From the NCBI RefSeq assembly GCF_007989805.1, contig NZ_BJUB01000001.1, positions 248,001 through 312,000 on the forward strand: 64,000 nt of DNA, given 5' to 3'. This DNA comes from Cellulomonas xylanilytica. GTDB lineage: Bacteria; Actinomycetota; Actinomycetes; Actinomycetales; Cellulomonadaceae. Both the position numbers and the translations under genes were made by a program. The notes beneath the pieces are model-generated. The model searched no databases, was not told the DNA's origin, and worked only from the letters and a program-made list of their open reading frames with translations. This document shows positions 1-8,697 of this stretch, in pieces (the first letter of the stretch is position 1; each line of letters begins with the position of its first letter).

Positions 1-938
1 TCGAGGAACAGCATGTACCAGTCCGGTTGAGCTCCGGCCGAGATCGGCGACGGGTCGTACGGTCCGTAGTTCCAGACCGGGTTGATCGACATCGTCCCCG
101 CCATGAGCGCGATGATGCCGAACACCGTGAAGAAGTAGCCGCCGGCCTTCGCCACGTAGATCGGGAACAGCGGGTACCCGACGACGTTCTTGTCGGACTT
201 GCCGGAGCCCGGGTACTGCGTGTGCTTGTGCAGGACGACGAAGAACAGGTGCAGCCCGATGAGCGCCAGGATGATGCCCGGCACCAGCAGGATGTGCACG
301 GTGAACAGCCGGGGGATGAGGTCCTGGCCCGGGAACTCGCCGCCGAAGATGTAGTACGACGTGTAGCTGCCGATGACCGGGATGGACCGCACGACGCCGT
401 CGGTGATCCGCAGACCGTTGCCCGACAGGACGTCGTCGGGGAGGGAGTAGCCCGAGAAGCCCGCCGCCAGGCCGAGGATGAGCAGCAGGAAGCCCACCAC
501 CCAGTTGACCTCGCGGGGCTTGCGGAACGCACCCGTGAAGAACACGCGCATCATGTGCGTGACGATCGCGGCCATGAAGATGAGCGCTGCCCAGTGGTGG
601 ATCTGCCGCATGAGCAGACCGCCGCGCACCTCGAACGACAGGCGCAGCGTCGAGGCGAACGCCTCGGACATCTCCACGCCGTTCATGGCGGCCCAGGGGC
701 CCTCGTAGTGGACCTCGTTCATGCTCGGCACGAAGAACAGCGTGAGGAAGACGCCGGAGATCAGGATCGTGATGAAGCTGAACAGGGCGATCTCACCGAG
801 CAGGAACGACCAGTGGTCCGGGAAGATCTTGCGGGCGAACGTCTTGACGAACGTCCCGATTCCGGTGCGCTGGTCGAGGTAGTCCGCTGTTCCAGCGGCG
901 ACCTTCTCGACGGGGGTGGGGGTGGCTGTGGTCGTCAT
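1..938 (-). CDS. qcrB: Cytochrome bc1 complex cytochrome b subunit (partial, 3' end outside window)
   Basis: Membrane core of the menaquinol:cytochrome c oxidoreductase. It carries two b haems and passes quinol electrons to the Rieske protein and QcrC. About 312 N-terminal residues are visible and the gene runs off the left edge. The haem-ligand helices are recognisable (QIHHWAA, THMMRVFFTG, TVHILL...GLHLFF), as is the PREVNWVVG loop typical of cytochrome b. The ATG start overlaps the qcrA stop (ATGA), so the two are translationally coupled. It is the last visible gene of the qcrC-qcrA-qcrB run, and actinobacterial QcrB normally has a C-terminal extension that cannot be checked here. Identification is firm. 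Confidence 0.97.
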   Translation of the reverse strand, partial: MTTTATPTPVEKVAAGTADYLDQRTGIGTFVKTFARKIFPDHWSFLLGEIALFSFITILISGVFLTLFFVPSMNEVHYEGPWAAMNGVEMSEAFASTLRLSFEVRGGLLMRQIHHWAALIFMAAIVTHMMRVFFTGAFRKPREVNWVVGFLLLILGLAAGFSGYSLPDDVLSGNGLRITDGVVRSIPVIGSYTSYYIFGGEFPGQDLIPRLFTVHILLVPGIILALIGLHLFFVVLHKHTQYPGSGKSDKNVVGYPLFPIYVAKAGGYFFTVFGIIALMAGTMSINPVWNYGPYDPSPISAGAQPDWYMLFL

Positions 939-1975
939 CTGGCCAGACGCTCCCAGTAGCTCGGGCCGACGGGCTCGTTGAAGTCGCTCTGAGCGATCAG
1001 GTAGCCCTCGTCATCGACGGTGATCGGCAGCTGCGGCAGGGGCCGCTTCGCCGGTCCGAACACGACCTTCGCACCGTCCGCCACGTCGAACGTCGACTGG
1101 TGGCACGGGCAGAGGAGGTGGTGGGTCTGCTGCTCGTACAGCGCGACCGGACAACCCACGTGGGTGCAGATCTTGGAGTAGGCGACGATCCCGTCGTAGG
1201 ACCAGCCCTTGCGGTCCTCGGCCTCGGTGAGGTCGGCGGGGTCGAGACGAACGAGCAGGACGACGGCCTTGGCCTTCTCGTCGAGCGGGTGCTCGGCCTG
1301 GTCGAGGTCCTCGGGGATCACGTGGAACACCGAGCCGATGGTCACGTCGGCGGCCTTGATCGGCCGGCCCGTCGGGTCCGTCGCGAGCTTGGTGCCCTTC
1401 TTCCACATCGTGTGCCTGAACTTCGAGACGTTCCAGTCACCGCCCGTGTTGCCCACGAACGGCACGATGATCGCGAGCGGGAACAGCGCCAGGGCGGAGA
1501 TCATCGCTCCCTGGAGCACGCCGCGGCGGCCGATGGCCGAGTCGGTGGCGCCGTCCTTCAGCACGGTGACCGCGGCAGCGCGGTTCTCGTCCGAGCTGCG
1601 CTGCAGGTGCCGGTCCTCGGACTTCTCGTGGTCGTTCATGAGCGCCTTGGCCCAGTGGACGGCGGCGAAGCCGATGCCCAGGAGGCTCAGTGCGAGCCCG
1701 AGACCCAGCGCGAGGTTCGACCGGAGCATCGACTCCGGCGTGTCACCGGGCGGGAGGGCGAAGTAGGCGACCAGGAAGCCGATCGTGGCGAGCACGGAGA
1801 CGGCGAAGAGCGCGACGACCTGCAGCTCGGCCTTCTTGTTCGCCTTGGGGTCGTTGTCGCCGAGGCGGTCGTGGTGCTCCGGGTGACCCGGGTCCTCGAA
1901 CCTGTCGGGCAGCGCGCCCGGCTCGTGCGTGACGAGCTCGTTGCTGGCCTCGTGGCCGGTGTCGTGGTTGGTCAC
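935..1975 (-). CDS. qcrA: Cytochrome bc1 complex Rieske iron-sulfur subunit
   Basis: Rieske protein of the bc1 complex; its [2Fe-2S] cluster takes electrons from menaquinol. The protein has 346 residues. It has a charged cytoplasmic N-terminus, three transmembrane helices (about 52-74, 88-108, 153-175) typical of actinobacterial QcrA, then the Rieske fold with cluster ligands C270/H272 in CTHVGC and C289/H292 in CPCH. An RRGVLQGAMIS stretch precedes the third helix and resembles a Tat signal, in line with folded-cluster export of the last helix. I chose the GTG start at 1975 because it overlaps the qcrC stop (GTGA). An open frame continues further upstream but has no homology to the family. 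The stop overlaps the qcrB start. Confidence 0.96.
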   Translation of the reverse strand: MTNHDTGHEASNELVTHEPGALPDRFEDPGHPEHHDRLGDNDPKANKKAELQVVALFAVSVLATIGFLVAYFALPPGDTPESMLRSNLALGLGLALSLLGIGFAAVHWAKALMNDHEKSEDRHLQRSSDENRAAAVTVLKDGATDSAIGRRGVLQGAMISALALFPLAIIVPFVGNTGGDWNVSKFRHTMWKKGTKLATDPTGRPIKAADVTIGSVFHVIPEDLDQAEHPLDEKAKAVVLLVRLDPADLTEAEDRKGWSYDGIVAYSKICTHVGCPVALYEQQTHHLLCPCHQSTFDVADGAKVVFGPAKRPLPQLPITVDDEGYLIAQSDFNEPVGPSYWERLAR

Positions 1976-2757
1976 GAGGACTTCGCTCCGATCCAGACTG
2001 CTGCGCCGATGAGCAGACCCATGCCGACGACCCAGGCCCACAGGCCCTCGCTCACCGGGCCGAGGGAGCCGAGGTCGAGCCCACCGGGGGACGTGCCGCC
2101 CTGCTGGTCGATGAACGCGATGATGTCGCGCTTCTCCTCGGGAGTGATGTTCGCGTCGTTGAACACGGGCATCGACTGCGGGCCGGTCAGCATGGCCTCG
2201 TACAGGTGCGTGGGCGTGGTCTCCCACAGGTTGGGCGCGAACTTGCCCTGGGACAGCGCACCGCCCGCGCCGACGGCGTTGTGGCACATCGCGCAGTTGG
2301 TGCGGAAGATGAGCATGCCGTTCGCCACGTCACCGAGGGCCGGGTCGACCTGCTCCGCGGTCGGGATGGCGGGACCGGCGCCCAGCGAGGCGACGAAGGC
2401 CGCGAGGGCGTTGATCTGCTCCTGGTCGAACTGGACCGGCTTCTGCAACGCCTGCGGACCGCTCATCTGCATGGGCATCCGGCCGGTGCCGACCTGGAAG
2501 TCGACCGCCGCGGCGCCCACACCGATGAGGGACGGGCCGCTCGCCGTGCCGGACGCGGCCGGTCCGTGGCAGGAGGCGCAGTTGGCCTGGAACAGCTTCT
2601 CGCCGGTCGCGATGTCGTTCGTGCTCGCCTGCACGGGCGCCGCGTCGGCCGACGTCGGTGCCAGCACCGCGTACAGGCCACCGGTGAGCAGCAGCGCCAG
2701 CAGGAGCAGCACGATCGGCGCACGCCGATCCTGCCTGCGGGCTGCGAGTGCCTTCAC
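1972..2757 (-). CDS. qcrC: Dihaem cytochrome c subunit of bc1 complex
   Basis: Actinobacterial cytochrome cc subunit. It links bc1 directly to the aa3 oxidase, replacing soluble cytochrome c. About 261 residues: a short cytoplasmic start, one N-terminal membrane helix (about 14-34), two c-type haem motifs (CASCH near residue 60 and CAMCH near residue 155), and a C-terminal anchor helix near 236-257. The GTG start at 2757 follows a GAGGA ribosome-binding sequence; an in-frame ATG at 2778 is the alternative. The gene lies 67 bases downstream of ctaE and overlaps qcrA, giving the usual ctaE-qcrC-qcrA-qcrB order. Two haems and two anchors are as expected for the family. Confidence 0.95.
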   Translation of the reverse strand: MKALAARRQDRRAPIVLLLLALLLTGGLYAVLAPTSADAAPVQASTNDIATGEKLFQANCASCHGPAASGTASGPSLIGVGAAAVDFQVGTGRMPMQMSGPQALQKPVQFDQEQINALAAFVASLGAGPAIPTAEQVDPALGDVANGMLIFRTNCAMCHNAVGAGGALSQGKFAPNLWETTPTHLYEAMLTGPQSMPVFNDANITPEEKRDIIAFIDQQGGTSPGGLDLGSLGPVSEGLWAWVVGMGLLIGAAVWIGAKSS

Positions 2758-2824
2758 GGATCGATCCTCGTCTCGCACATGGGGGATAGGGACTGCGGGC
2801 GGCGGGCGGGGGCGCCCACCGCCG

Positions 2825-3463
2825 CTACTTCAAGAGGTAGATGACGGCGAAGAGCGCGATCCAGACGACGTCGACGAAGTGCCAGTAGTACGACGTCACG
2901 ATCGCGGTGGTGGCCTCGTGGTGGCCGAACCGCTTGGCGCTGAACGAGCGGCCGAGCAGGAACAGGAAGGCGAGCAGACCGCCGACGACGTGCAGACCGT
3001 GGAACCCGGTCGTCAGGTAGAACACCGAGCCGTACGGGCTCGACGAGATCGTCAGGCCCTCGTGGACGAGCTCGGCGTACTCGTAGATCTGGCCGCCGAT
3101 GAAGAAGGCGCCCATGAGGTAGGTGAGGGCCATCCACTCGTTCATGCCCCACCGGTTCACCTGGAACAGCGAACCCGTGCGCACGGGCTGGAAGCGCTCC
3201 GCGGCCCACACGCCCATCTGGCACGTGACCGACGACAGCACCAGCACCGTCGTGTTGATCGCGGCGAACGTGATGTTGAGCTTGGGCGTGTTCTCCGCCC
3301 AGGCCTCCGGGTCTGCGCCACGCAGCGTGAAGTACATGGCGAAGAGGCCGGCGAAGAACATGAGCTCGCTGGCCAGCCAGACGATCGTCCCTACCGACAC
3401 GGGGTTCGGTCGGTTGACGCTCACGTGGGGGCTGGTGCGCGGGGCAGCCGTTGCGGTCGACAC
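2825..3463 (-). CDS. ctaE: Cytochrome c oxidase subunit III
   Basis: Subunit III of the aa3-type cytochrome c oxidase, an integral membrane protein of about 212 residues with five helices and the family signatures [17 protein letters not shown] and [12 protein letters not shown]. It stands first in the visible respiratory operon, ahead of qcrC. I prefer the GTG start at 3463. A CATAAT -10 box (3471-3476, minus strand) ends seven bases before it, which would make the transcript leaderless, and that box overlaps the alternative ATG at 3472. If the promoter is not real, the ATG adds three residues (MAI). Confidence 0.93.
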   Translation of the reverse strand: MSTATAAPRTSPHVSVNRPNPVSVGTIVWLASELMFFAGLFAMYFTLRGADPEAWAENTPKLNITFAAINTTVLVLSSVTCQMGVWAAERFQPVRTGSLFQVNRWGMNEWMALTYLMGAFFIGGQIYEYAELVHEGLTISSSPYGSVFYLTTGFHGLHVVGGLLAFLFLLGRSFSAKRFGHHEATTAIVTSYYWHFVDVVWIALFAVIYLLK

Positions 3464-3470
3464 GATCGCC

Positions 3471-3476
3471 ATTATG
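3471..3476 (-). promoter_or_regulatory. -10 box (CATAAT) for ctaE-qcrCAB
   Basis: CATAAT on the minus strand with a seven-base gap to the GTG of ctaE. It suggests a leaderless transcript for the respiratory operon. No convincing -35 hexamer is visible. Confidence 0.4.
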
Positions 3477-3772
3477 GCTGATGACACCGGCACATGGGAC
3501 GTCGGACCCTCAGCGTGGCCACAGGGAAATGTCACACCGTCACGATCCCGCGACTCGCGCGCGAGGAGGAGCCCGGAGATCACGCGGATCCGGGCAGCTC
3601 CAGAGGGCACACGGGCGTGCTGCGGCGAGTTCGTCGGACCGGGCCCTGCGGGCGCGTCGCACGTCGCGTGCTATGCGTCCGGACGACCCGTCCGCGGTCC
3701 TGCCCCCGCCCGCCGGACGAGCCGTGCCAGAATCCCCAACGGACGCACGTCGACGACGAGTGAGGACCTTCC
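3477..3772. other. Divergent intergenic region between ctaE and the receiver-like gene
   Basis: About 300 bases without a supported gene. It must hold the promoters for both divergent units. The short open frames inside it are arginine- and proline-rich and look like GC artefacts. A GAGGACC ribosome-binding sequence sits directly before the start at 3773. I see no riboswitch or terminator. Confidence 0.5.
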
Positions 3773-4204
3773 ATGAGCACGGCGCAGCCCGAGAACGCAG
3801 GAGCCGCCACCCCCGGCCCGCGGATCCTTCTGTACAGCGACGACGTGGACGCCCGGGCGCAGGTGCGTCTCGCGGTCGGCCGTCGGCTCCGGCGCGGCGC
3901 CCCCGACATCGAGTGGGTCGAGGTGGCCACCGCCGCCGCCGTCATCGCCCAGGCCGAGTCGGGTGGCCTGGACCTCCTGATCCTCGACGGCGAGGCCGAC
4001 AAGGTCGGCGGGCTCGGGCTCGCACGTCAGCTCAAGGACGAGATCTTCCGGTGCCCTCCGACCCTGGTCCTCACCGGGCGCCCGCAGGACGCCTGGCTCG
4101 CGTCCTGGTCCAACGCCGACGCGGTCGTGAGCCGCCCCCTCGACCCGGTCGAGCTGCACGCGGCCGTCGCGGCGATCGTCGAGTCCCCGGCCGTCACCCG
4201 ATGA
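3773..4204 (+). CDS. Stand-alone degenerate receiver-domain protein
   Basis: 143 residues forming a single CheY-like receiver fold with no output domain. The acidic pair (SDD, 22-24), a phospho-acceptor position (D72 in LILDGE) and the switch threonine (T101 in VLTGR) are present. The usual lysine before the conserved proline is arginine (R121 in SRPLDP). The stop overlaps the trpD start (ATGA), so both are made from one message. Family knowledge would suggest phosphorylation-dependent or phosphorylation-independent protein contact. The partner is unknown and no histidine kinase is nearby. It could also be a pseudo-receiver. Start chosen on the GAGGACC sequence upstream. Confidence 0.8.
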   Translation: MSTAQPENAGAATPGPRILLYSDDVDARAQVRLAVGRRLRRGAPDIEWVEVATAAAVIAQAESGGLDLLILDGEADKVGGLGLARQLKDEIFRCPPTLVLTGRPQDAWLASWSNADAVVSRPLDPVELHAAVAAIVESPAVTR

Positions 4205-5268
4205 CGGACGGCCCCACCGCACCGGCCCCGCCCACGTGGCCGGACCTGTTCGCGACGCTGGCGTCGCGTCAGGACCTCTCGATCGACCAGACGTCGTGGG
4301 CCATGTCCGAGATCATGAGCGGCGCCGCCTCGACGCCCAAGGTCGCCGCGTTCCTGCTCGGGCTCAAGACCAAGGGCGAGTCCGTCGACGAGCTCACGGC
4401 ACTGGCCGACACGATGCTCGCGCACGCCGTCCGCATCGACGTCCCCGGCCGGACCCTGGACATCGTCGGTACCGGCGGCGACCGGTCCCACACCGTCAAC
4501 ATCTCGACGATGTCCGCCCTCGTCATCGCCGGCGCGGGCATCACGGTGGTCAAGCACGGCAACCGGGCCGCGTCGTCGTCCTCCGGCTCGGCGGACGTGC
4601 TCGAGGAGCTCGGCATCCGGCTCGACCACCCGCCCGAGCGCGTGGCCGCGCTCGCCACCGAGGTCGGGATCACCTTCTGCTTCGCGCAGGTGTTCCACCC
4701 CTCGTTCCGGCACACCGCCGCGGCGCGCACCGAGCTGGGCATCGGCACGGCCTTCAACTTCCTCGGGCCGCTGACCAACCCGGCGCAGCCGCGGTCCGCC
4801 GCGATCGGTGTCGCCGAGGCGCGGATGGCACCGCTCCTGGCCGGTGTGCTCGCCGGGCGCGGAGCCAGCGCGCTCGTGTTCCGCGGTGAGGACGGACTGG
4901 ACGAGATCGCCCCGACCGGGCCGACCCGCATCTGGGAGGTCCGGGACGGCGGGGTGGCGGAGTCGGTCATCGACTGGCAGCGGGACCTCGGGGTCGCGCG
5001 GATCACGCTCGAGTCGCTGCGGGGGGCCAAGGCCGACTACAACGCCGACGTCGCGCGGCGCCTGCTGGACGGCGAGACCGGGCCCGTGCGCGAGACGGTC
5101 GTGCTCAACACCGCCGCGGCGCTCGTCGCGGACGGCACCCTGCCCGGCACCGTGGAGGGCACGCTCGTCGAGCGGCTCGCCGCCGGCAGCGAGCATGCGC
5201 GCGCTGCGCTGGACAGCGGGGCAGCGGCCGCGGCACTGGCGCGATGGCGGGAAGCGAGCGCCCGCTGA
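4201..5268 (+). CDS. trpD: Anthranilate phosphoribosyltransferase
   Basis: Transfers phosphoribose from PRPP to anthranilate, the second step of tryptophan synthesis. 355 residues, the usual length. It shows the PRPP-binding GTGGD loop followed by SHTVNISTMSALV, then the KHGNRAASSSSGSAD segment and the GPLTNPA motif that contact anthranilate and magnesium pyrophosphate. The ATG overlaps the stop of the receiver-like gene. It is separated from the other trp genes, and its position beside ctaE and the UvrC-like exonuclease matches M. tuberculosis (Rv2191-Rv2193). No attenuator is visible. A long upstream extension of the frame is spurious. Confidence 0.96.
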   Translation: MTDGPTAPAPPTWPDLFATLASRQDLSIDQTSWAMSEIMSGAASTPKVAAFLLGLKTKGESVDELTALADTMLAHAVRIDVPGRTLDIVGTGGDRSHTVNISTMSALVIAGAGITVVKHGNRAASSSSGSADVLEELGIRLDHPPERVAALATEVGITFCFAQVFHPSFRHTAAARTELGIGTAFNFLGPLTNPAQPRSAAIGVAEARMAPLLAGVLAGRGASALVFRGEDGLDEIAPTGPTRIWEVRDGGVAESVIDWQRDLGVARITLESLRGAKADYNADVARRLLDGETGPVRETVVLNTAAALVADGTLPGTVEGTLVERLAAGSEHARAALDSGAAAAALARWREASAR

Positions 5269-5298
5269 CGGCGTCGGACTGTCCTTGCGCTCCGCTGC

Positions 5299-5327
5299 GG
5301 CCGAGTGACGCTCCGCGCCCCTCGGCC
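5299..5327. terminator. Hairpin between convergent trpD and Lrp-like gene
   Basis: Inverted repeat GGCCGAG/CTCGGCC with a 15-base loop. A GGACTG/CAGTCC pair at 5276-5281 and 5345-5350 could extend it. It may end transcription in both directions. No U-tract. Confidence 0.4.
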
Positions 5328-5343
5328 TGAGCTGCGCTCCAGG

Positions 5344-5637
5344 TCAGTCCTCCAGCCCGAGGGCGAACGCCTGCTCCAGGTCGTGCTGCGAGTACGTGCG
5401 GAACGCGATGTAGGTCTGGGTGCGCGCGACGCCCTCGATCTTGCTCACCTTGTCCGCGATGACGTCGGCGAGGTCGTCGTGCTCGCGCACGCGGACCATG
5501 GCGATCAGGTCGACCTCTCCGGTCACGGAGTAGACCTCGCTGACGCCGGGCAGGTCGGCGATCGCGGCAGCGACCTCCGGGATCCGCGCGGCGTCGCAGT
5601 CGATGAGCACGATGGCGGTCAGCATGCTCGTCATCAT
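5344..5637 (-). CDS. Stand-alone Lrp/AsnC ligand-binding (RAM) domain protein
   Basis: 97 residues covering only the C-terminal effector-binding domain of the Lrp/AsnC family (TAIVLIDCDAARI...GVSEVYSVTGEVDLIAMVRV). No helix-turn-helix is present. Such short homologues are common in actinobacteria and are thought to form oligomers that sense amino acids or modulate full-length Lrp proteins; the ligand here is unknown. Several ATGs lie close together (5637, 5634, 5625). The first overlaps the stop of the upstream exonuclease gene (ATGA), so I used it. The last (MLTAIV) is what homologues usually start with. Confidence 0.85.
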   Translation of the reverse strand: MMTSMLTAIVLIDCDAARIPEVAAAIADLPGVSEVYSVTGEVDLIAMVRVREHDDLADVIADKVSKIEGVARTQTYIAFRTYSQHDLEQAFALGLED

Positions 5638-7559
5638 GCCGTGCGCGGTGGGCGGGCGCTGAGCGGGATGACCCGCGCGTCGTCCAGGTCGAGCGTCACC
5701 GGCCGTGCTTCCGCGATGTCGAGCTCGCGCTCCCCGGGGGCGCCGTCCGACGCCGGCACGAGCTGGACGACCCGGCCGTCCTCGTCGGTGGCGAGGCGCG
5801 GACGGACGACGGTGGCCACGGCCGCGGCGGGGTCGCCGAGCGCCTGGGCCGACCGCACCGGGTACGCCCACGGCACGTCGACGGCGACGAGCCGCACGCC
5901 AGGCTTCTCGAGCCACGCGAGGATCAGGTCCGTCTCCTCCGGGTGAGCCGCCGTCGCGGGTGCCACGGCGGGCTCGACCTGCTCGCCGGTGGACTGCAGG
6001 GTCGCGATGGTCGGGCGGGGGTCGGTGCGACGGTCGACGCGAGCGGTGCCGGCGAGGCGTCCGTACCGCACCAGCACGATCTCCCAGCCGCCGTCGTCGC
6101 AGCGGCGCGCGGCGACCAGCTCCGGGCACGCGGCGAGCGGCGCGAAGCGCTGGGCCCGGGCCGCACCCCGGAGGAACCCGCCGAGTCGGTCCCGGACGGT
6201 CGCGGCCTCCTCGAACCGCTCCTGCGCCGCGAGCCAGGCGATCCGGTCGGCGTGGGCCTCGACCACGGGCGCCGCGTCCGCGAGCATCGCGTGGCGGACA
6301 CGGTCCACGACGGCGGAGTAGTCCGGCGCGCTCTGGTGGCCGGTGCAGGGGGCCCCGCACCGGCCGAGCTCGGCGAGCACGCACGCGGAGGAGCCCGCGA
6401 GAGCGACCAGGGGGAGCCGGCGGGTGCACTGGCGGATGGGAAAGCTCTCGTGGAGAGCTTCGACGGCCAGCTGCGCGGTGGACGCGGAGGGGAACGGGCC
6501 GATGTAGGTGGCTCCGTCCTCGTCCTTGACCTCGCGGACCACGGACAGGCGCGGGTACGGCTCCGAGGTGAGCCGGACCCACGGCATGCGCTCGGGGAAC
6601 CGGGAGCGGCGGTTGTACCGCGGGGAGTGCGCGGCGATGAGCCGCAGCTCGCGGATCCGCGCCTCGAGAGGGGTGGCGCACGGGATCGGGTCGACCCGGT
6701 GCGCGACCCGGACCATCTCGATCATCCGGGTGCGCTTCTCGGCGGACGTGAAGTAGGACCGCACGCGCTGGCGCAGGGACGTGGTCGACGTGCCGACGTA
6801 CAGCACCTCGTCGCCGGGCCCGCGGAACAGGTACACGCCGGGGCTGTCCGGCAGCCCGTCGGCCAGGGTGCGCTTGCGGCGGACGTCCTGCGGCACGGGG
6901 TCCGTCGCGGTGGCGAGGTCCTCCAGGTGCGTGACGCCGAGCGGGGCGAGCCGCGACAGGAGGGCGTGCAGCACGTCGACGGTCGCCCGCGCGTCCGACA
7001 GTGCCCGGTGGTTGGGCGTGACGGTGGCGTGGAACAGGCCGGCGAGGGTGGAGAGCTTGTGGTTCGGTGCCTCGTCCCGGGTGACGACGCGGCGGGCGAG
7101 CCGGACGGTGTCGACGACGTGGTTGCCCTGCCAGGCGTGGCCCGTCCGTGCCGCTGCGGCCTTGAGGAAGCCGATGTCGAACGGGGCGTTGTGCGCGACG
7201 AGCACGGCCCCGCGCGAGAACTCGAGGAAGCTGGGCAGCACCTGCTCGATGGGCGGGGCGCCGATGAGCATCGTGGTGGTGATCCCGGTGAGCACCTGGA
7301 TGAACGGCGGGACCGGTCCGCCGGGGTCCACGAGCGTCTGGAACTCGCCGAGCACCTCACCGCCGCGCACCTTGACCGCCCCGATCTCGGTGATCGCGCA
7401 GTCCGCGGGGGTGCCGCCGGTGGTCTCCAGGTCCACGACGACGAACGTCACGTCGGACAGCGGCGTCCCCAGATCGTCCAGGCTGAGCTGGACCGGACGG
7501 CCGACCGGGTGGGGGACGGCGTCCGCCCGCACGGGGCGCAGGGGGCGGACGGTCGACAT
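5634..7559 (-). CDS. DEDDh 3'-5' exonuclease fused to UvrC-like GIY-YIG/UVR region
   Basis: 641-residue nuclease fusion, likely in DNA repair; M. tuberculosis Rv2191 has the same design and position. Residues about 37-205 are a DnaQ/epsilon-type exonuclease with catalytic D43/E45 (VDLETTGG), D128 (HNAPFD) and H184/D189 (HRALSD). Residues about 238-320 are a GIY-YIG domain (GVYLFRG...VLYVGTS). Next come four cysteines (C378, C393, C401, C405) spaced like those of UvrC, then a UVR motif near 435-465 (ERFEEAATVRDRL) that in UvrC contacts UvrB. The RNase H-like 5' incision domain and HhH of UvrC are absent. Start taken at MSTVRPL; an earlier in-frame ATG at 7634 is less likely. Confidence 0.9.
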   Translation of the reverse strand: MSTVRPLRPVRADAVPHPVGRPVQLSLDDLGTPLSDVTFVVVDLETTGGTPADCAITEIGAVKVRGGEVLGEFQTLVDPGGPVPPFIQVLTGITTTMLIGAPPIEQVLPSFLEFSRGAVLVAHNAPFDIGFLKAAAARTGHAWQGNHVVDTVRLARRVVTRDEAPNHKLSTLAGLFHATVTPNHRALSDARATVDVLHALLSRLAPLGVTHLEDLATATDPVPQDVRRKRTLADGLPDSPGVYLFRGPGDEVLYVGTSTTSLRQRVRSYFTSAEKRTRMIEMVRVAHRVDPIPCATPLEARIRELRLIAAHSPRYNRRSRFPERMPWVRLTSEPYPRLSVVREVKDEDGATYIGPFPSASTAQLAVEALHESFPIRQCTRRLPLVALAGSSACVLAELGRCGAPCTGHQSAPDYSAVVDRVRHAMLADAAPVVEAHADRIAWLAAQERFEEAATVRDRLGGFLRGAARAQRFAPLAACPELVAARRCDDGGWEIVLVRYGRLAGTARVDRRTDPRPTIATLQSTGEQVEPAVAPATAAHPEETDLILAWLEKPGVRLVAVDVPWAYPVRSAQALGDPAAAVATVVRPRLATDEDGRVVQLVPASDGAPGERELDIAEARPVTLDLDDARVIPLSARPPRTA

Positions 7560-7644
7560 GACGGGGACGCTACCCACGCCCACCGACACGACCGGGATCT
7601 CCGCGCGGTGCGTCGCCCCCGCGCGGGGCAGCACCGCAGGTCGA

Positions 7645-7650
7645 TAGTTT
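7645..7650 (+). promoter_or_regulatory. -10 box (TAGTTT) of LysR gene
   Basis: Six bases separate this hexamer from the ATG at 7657 and no ribosome-binding sequence is present, so the transcript is probably leaderless. Confidence 0.4.
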
Positions 7651-7656
7651 CGACCG

Positions 7657-8595
7657 ATGGAGCTCGAGCTGCGTCACCTGCGTCTCATCGTCACGGTCGC
7701 CGAGCAGGGCTCGGTGACGCGCGCGGCGATCGCCCTCGGGCTCACGCAGCCGGCGCTGACGGCCCAGCTCAACCGGATCGACAAGACGTTCGGCGCCGCG
7801 GTGTTCACGCGCGACCAGCGCGGGGCGCGCCCGACGGCGCTGGGCGAGTTCGTCCTCGGCCGGGCCAAGGTGCTGCTCCCTGCGATGTCGGCGCTGGTCG
7901 AGGACGCGCACCGGTTCGTGGCCGGTGCCGACGTGCGGACGCGCTCGGTGCGGGTGGGCACCGCGAGCACCGCGCTCGGTGGCCTGTTCGTCAACCGGCT
8001 GATCTCCGAGCTCGAGGTCGAGGTGACGAGCGTGACCCTGCCCGACGTCGAGGGCGTCACGGACCAGCTGGCGTCGGGCGCTCTCGACGTCGCGCTCGTC
8101 GGCCTGTGCGGGAACGCCGAGCCGCCGGCCGCGGACGGGGTCCGGTGGTCGCGGGTCAGCACCGATCCCGTGTTCCTGCTGGTCCCCGACGAGCACCCGC
8201 TCGCGGGGCGGCCCGTGGTCACGCTGGCCGACCTCGCGGAGGCCGAGTGGTTCGGCGTGTCCGGAGCGGGCTGCTTCCAGCGCTGCTTCGTCACCGCGTG
8301 CGCCCGGGCGGGCTTCACGCCGGGCAAGGTGAGCGAGGCCGACCGGGCGGCGTGCGTCGACCTGGTGCGTGCCGGGCACGGGGTGGCGCTGGTGCAGCCC
8401 ACCTTCCCGGACACCCCGGGCGTGTCCGTCGTGCCGCTCGCGGACGTCCCGTTGCAGTGGGCGCACCACGTGGGCTGGCACGACGAGAGCACGACGCTGC
8501 CCGTCGAGGGCGTCGTCGATGCCGCGGTGGGCGCGCACGCAGAGGCGGTCAGCCGGAGCAGCCCACGCTTCGTCGACTGGTTGGCCAAGGCATAA
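7657..8595 (+). CDS. LysR-family transcriptional regulator
   Basis: 312 residues, standard LysR length. The N-terminal winged helix-turn-helix is clear (LRHLRLIVTVAEQGSVTRAA, then ALGLTQPALTAQLNRIDKTFG), followed by a periplasmic-binding-protein-like effector domain from about residue 90. It is divergent from the exonuclease gene and stands just upstream of the secreted protease, but nothing shows which it controls. The effector is not predictable from sequence. LysR proteins usually act on a divergent neighbour and on themselves; the 97-base gap to the exonuclease start is the obvious operator region. Two adjacent cysteines in the effector domain (GCFQRCF) are unusual. Confidence 0.9.
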   Translation: MELELRHLRLIVTVAEQGSVTRAAIALGLTQPALTAQLNRIDKTFGAAVFTRDQRGARPTALGEFVLGRAKVLLPAMSALVEDAHRFVAGADVRTRSVRVGTASTALGGLFVNRLISELEVEVTSVTLPDVEGVTDQLASGALDVALVGLCGNAEPPAADGVRWSRVSTDPVFLLVPDEHPLAGRPVVTLADLAEAEWFGVSGAGCFQRCFVTACARAGFTPGKVSEADRAACVDLVRAGHGVALVQPTFPDTPGVSVVPLADVPLQWAHHVGWHDESTTLPVEGVVDAAVGAHAEAVSRSSPRFVDWLAKA

Positions 8596-8697
8596 CCGCG
8601 GTGCTATGCCCCGGGAGTGATCTGGTGCTCGACAGCTGTCATCCCTATCGTGACAACCGGCCTACCCGGCCGATGTGACGACGGAGGGACGACAGAC

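Noticed and set aside
3451..4200. Upstream extension of the trpD reading frame
   Set aside because: Arg/Pro-rich with no homology, and it runs through the receiver-like gene that is coupled to trpD. The ATG at 4201 is the real start.
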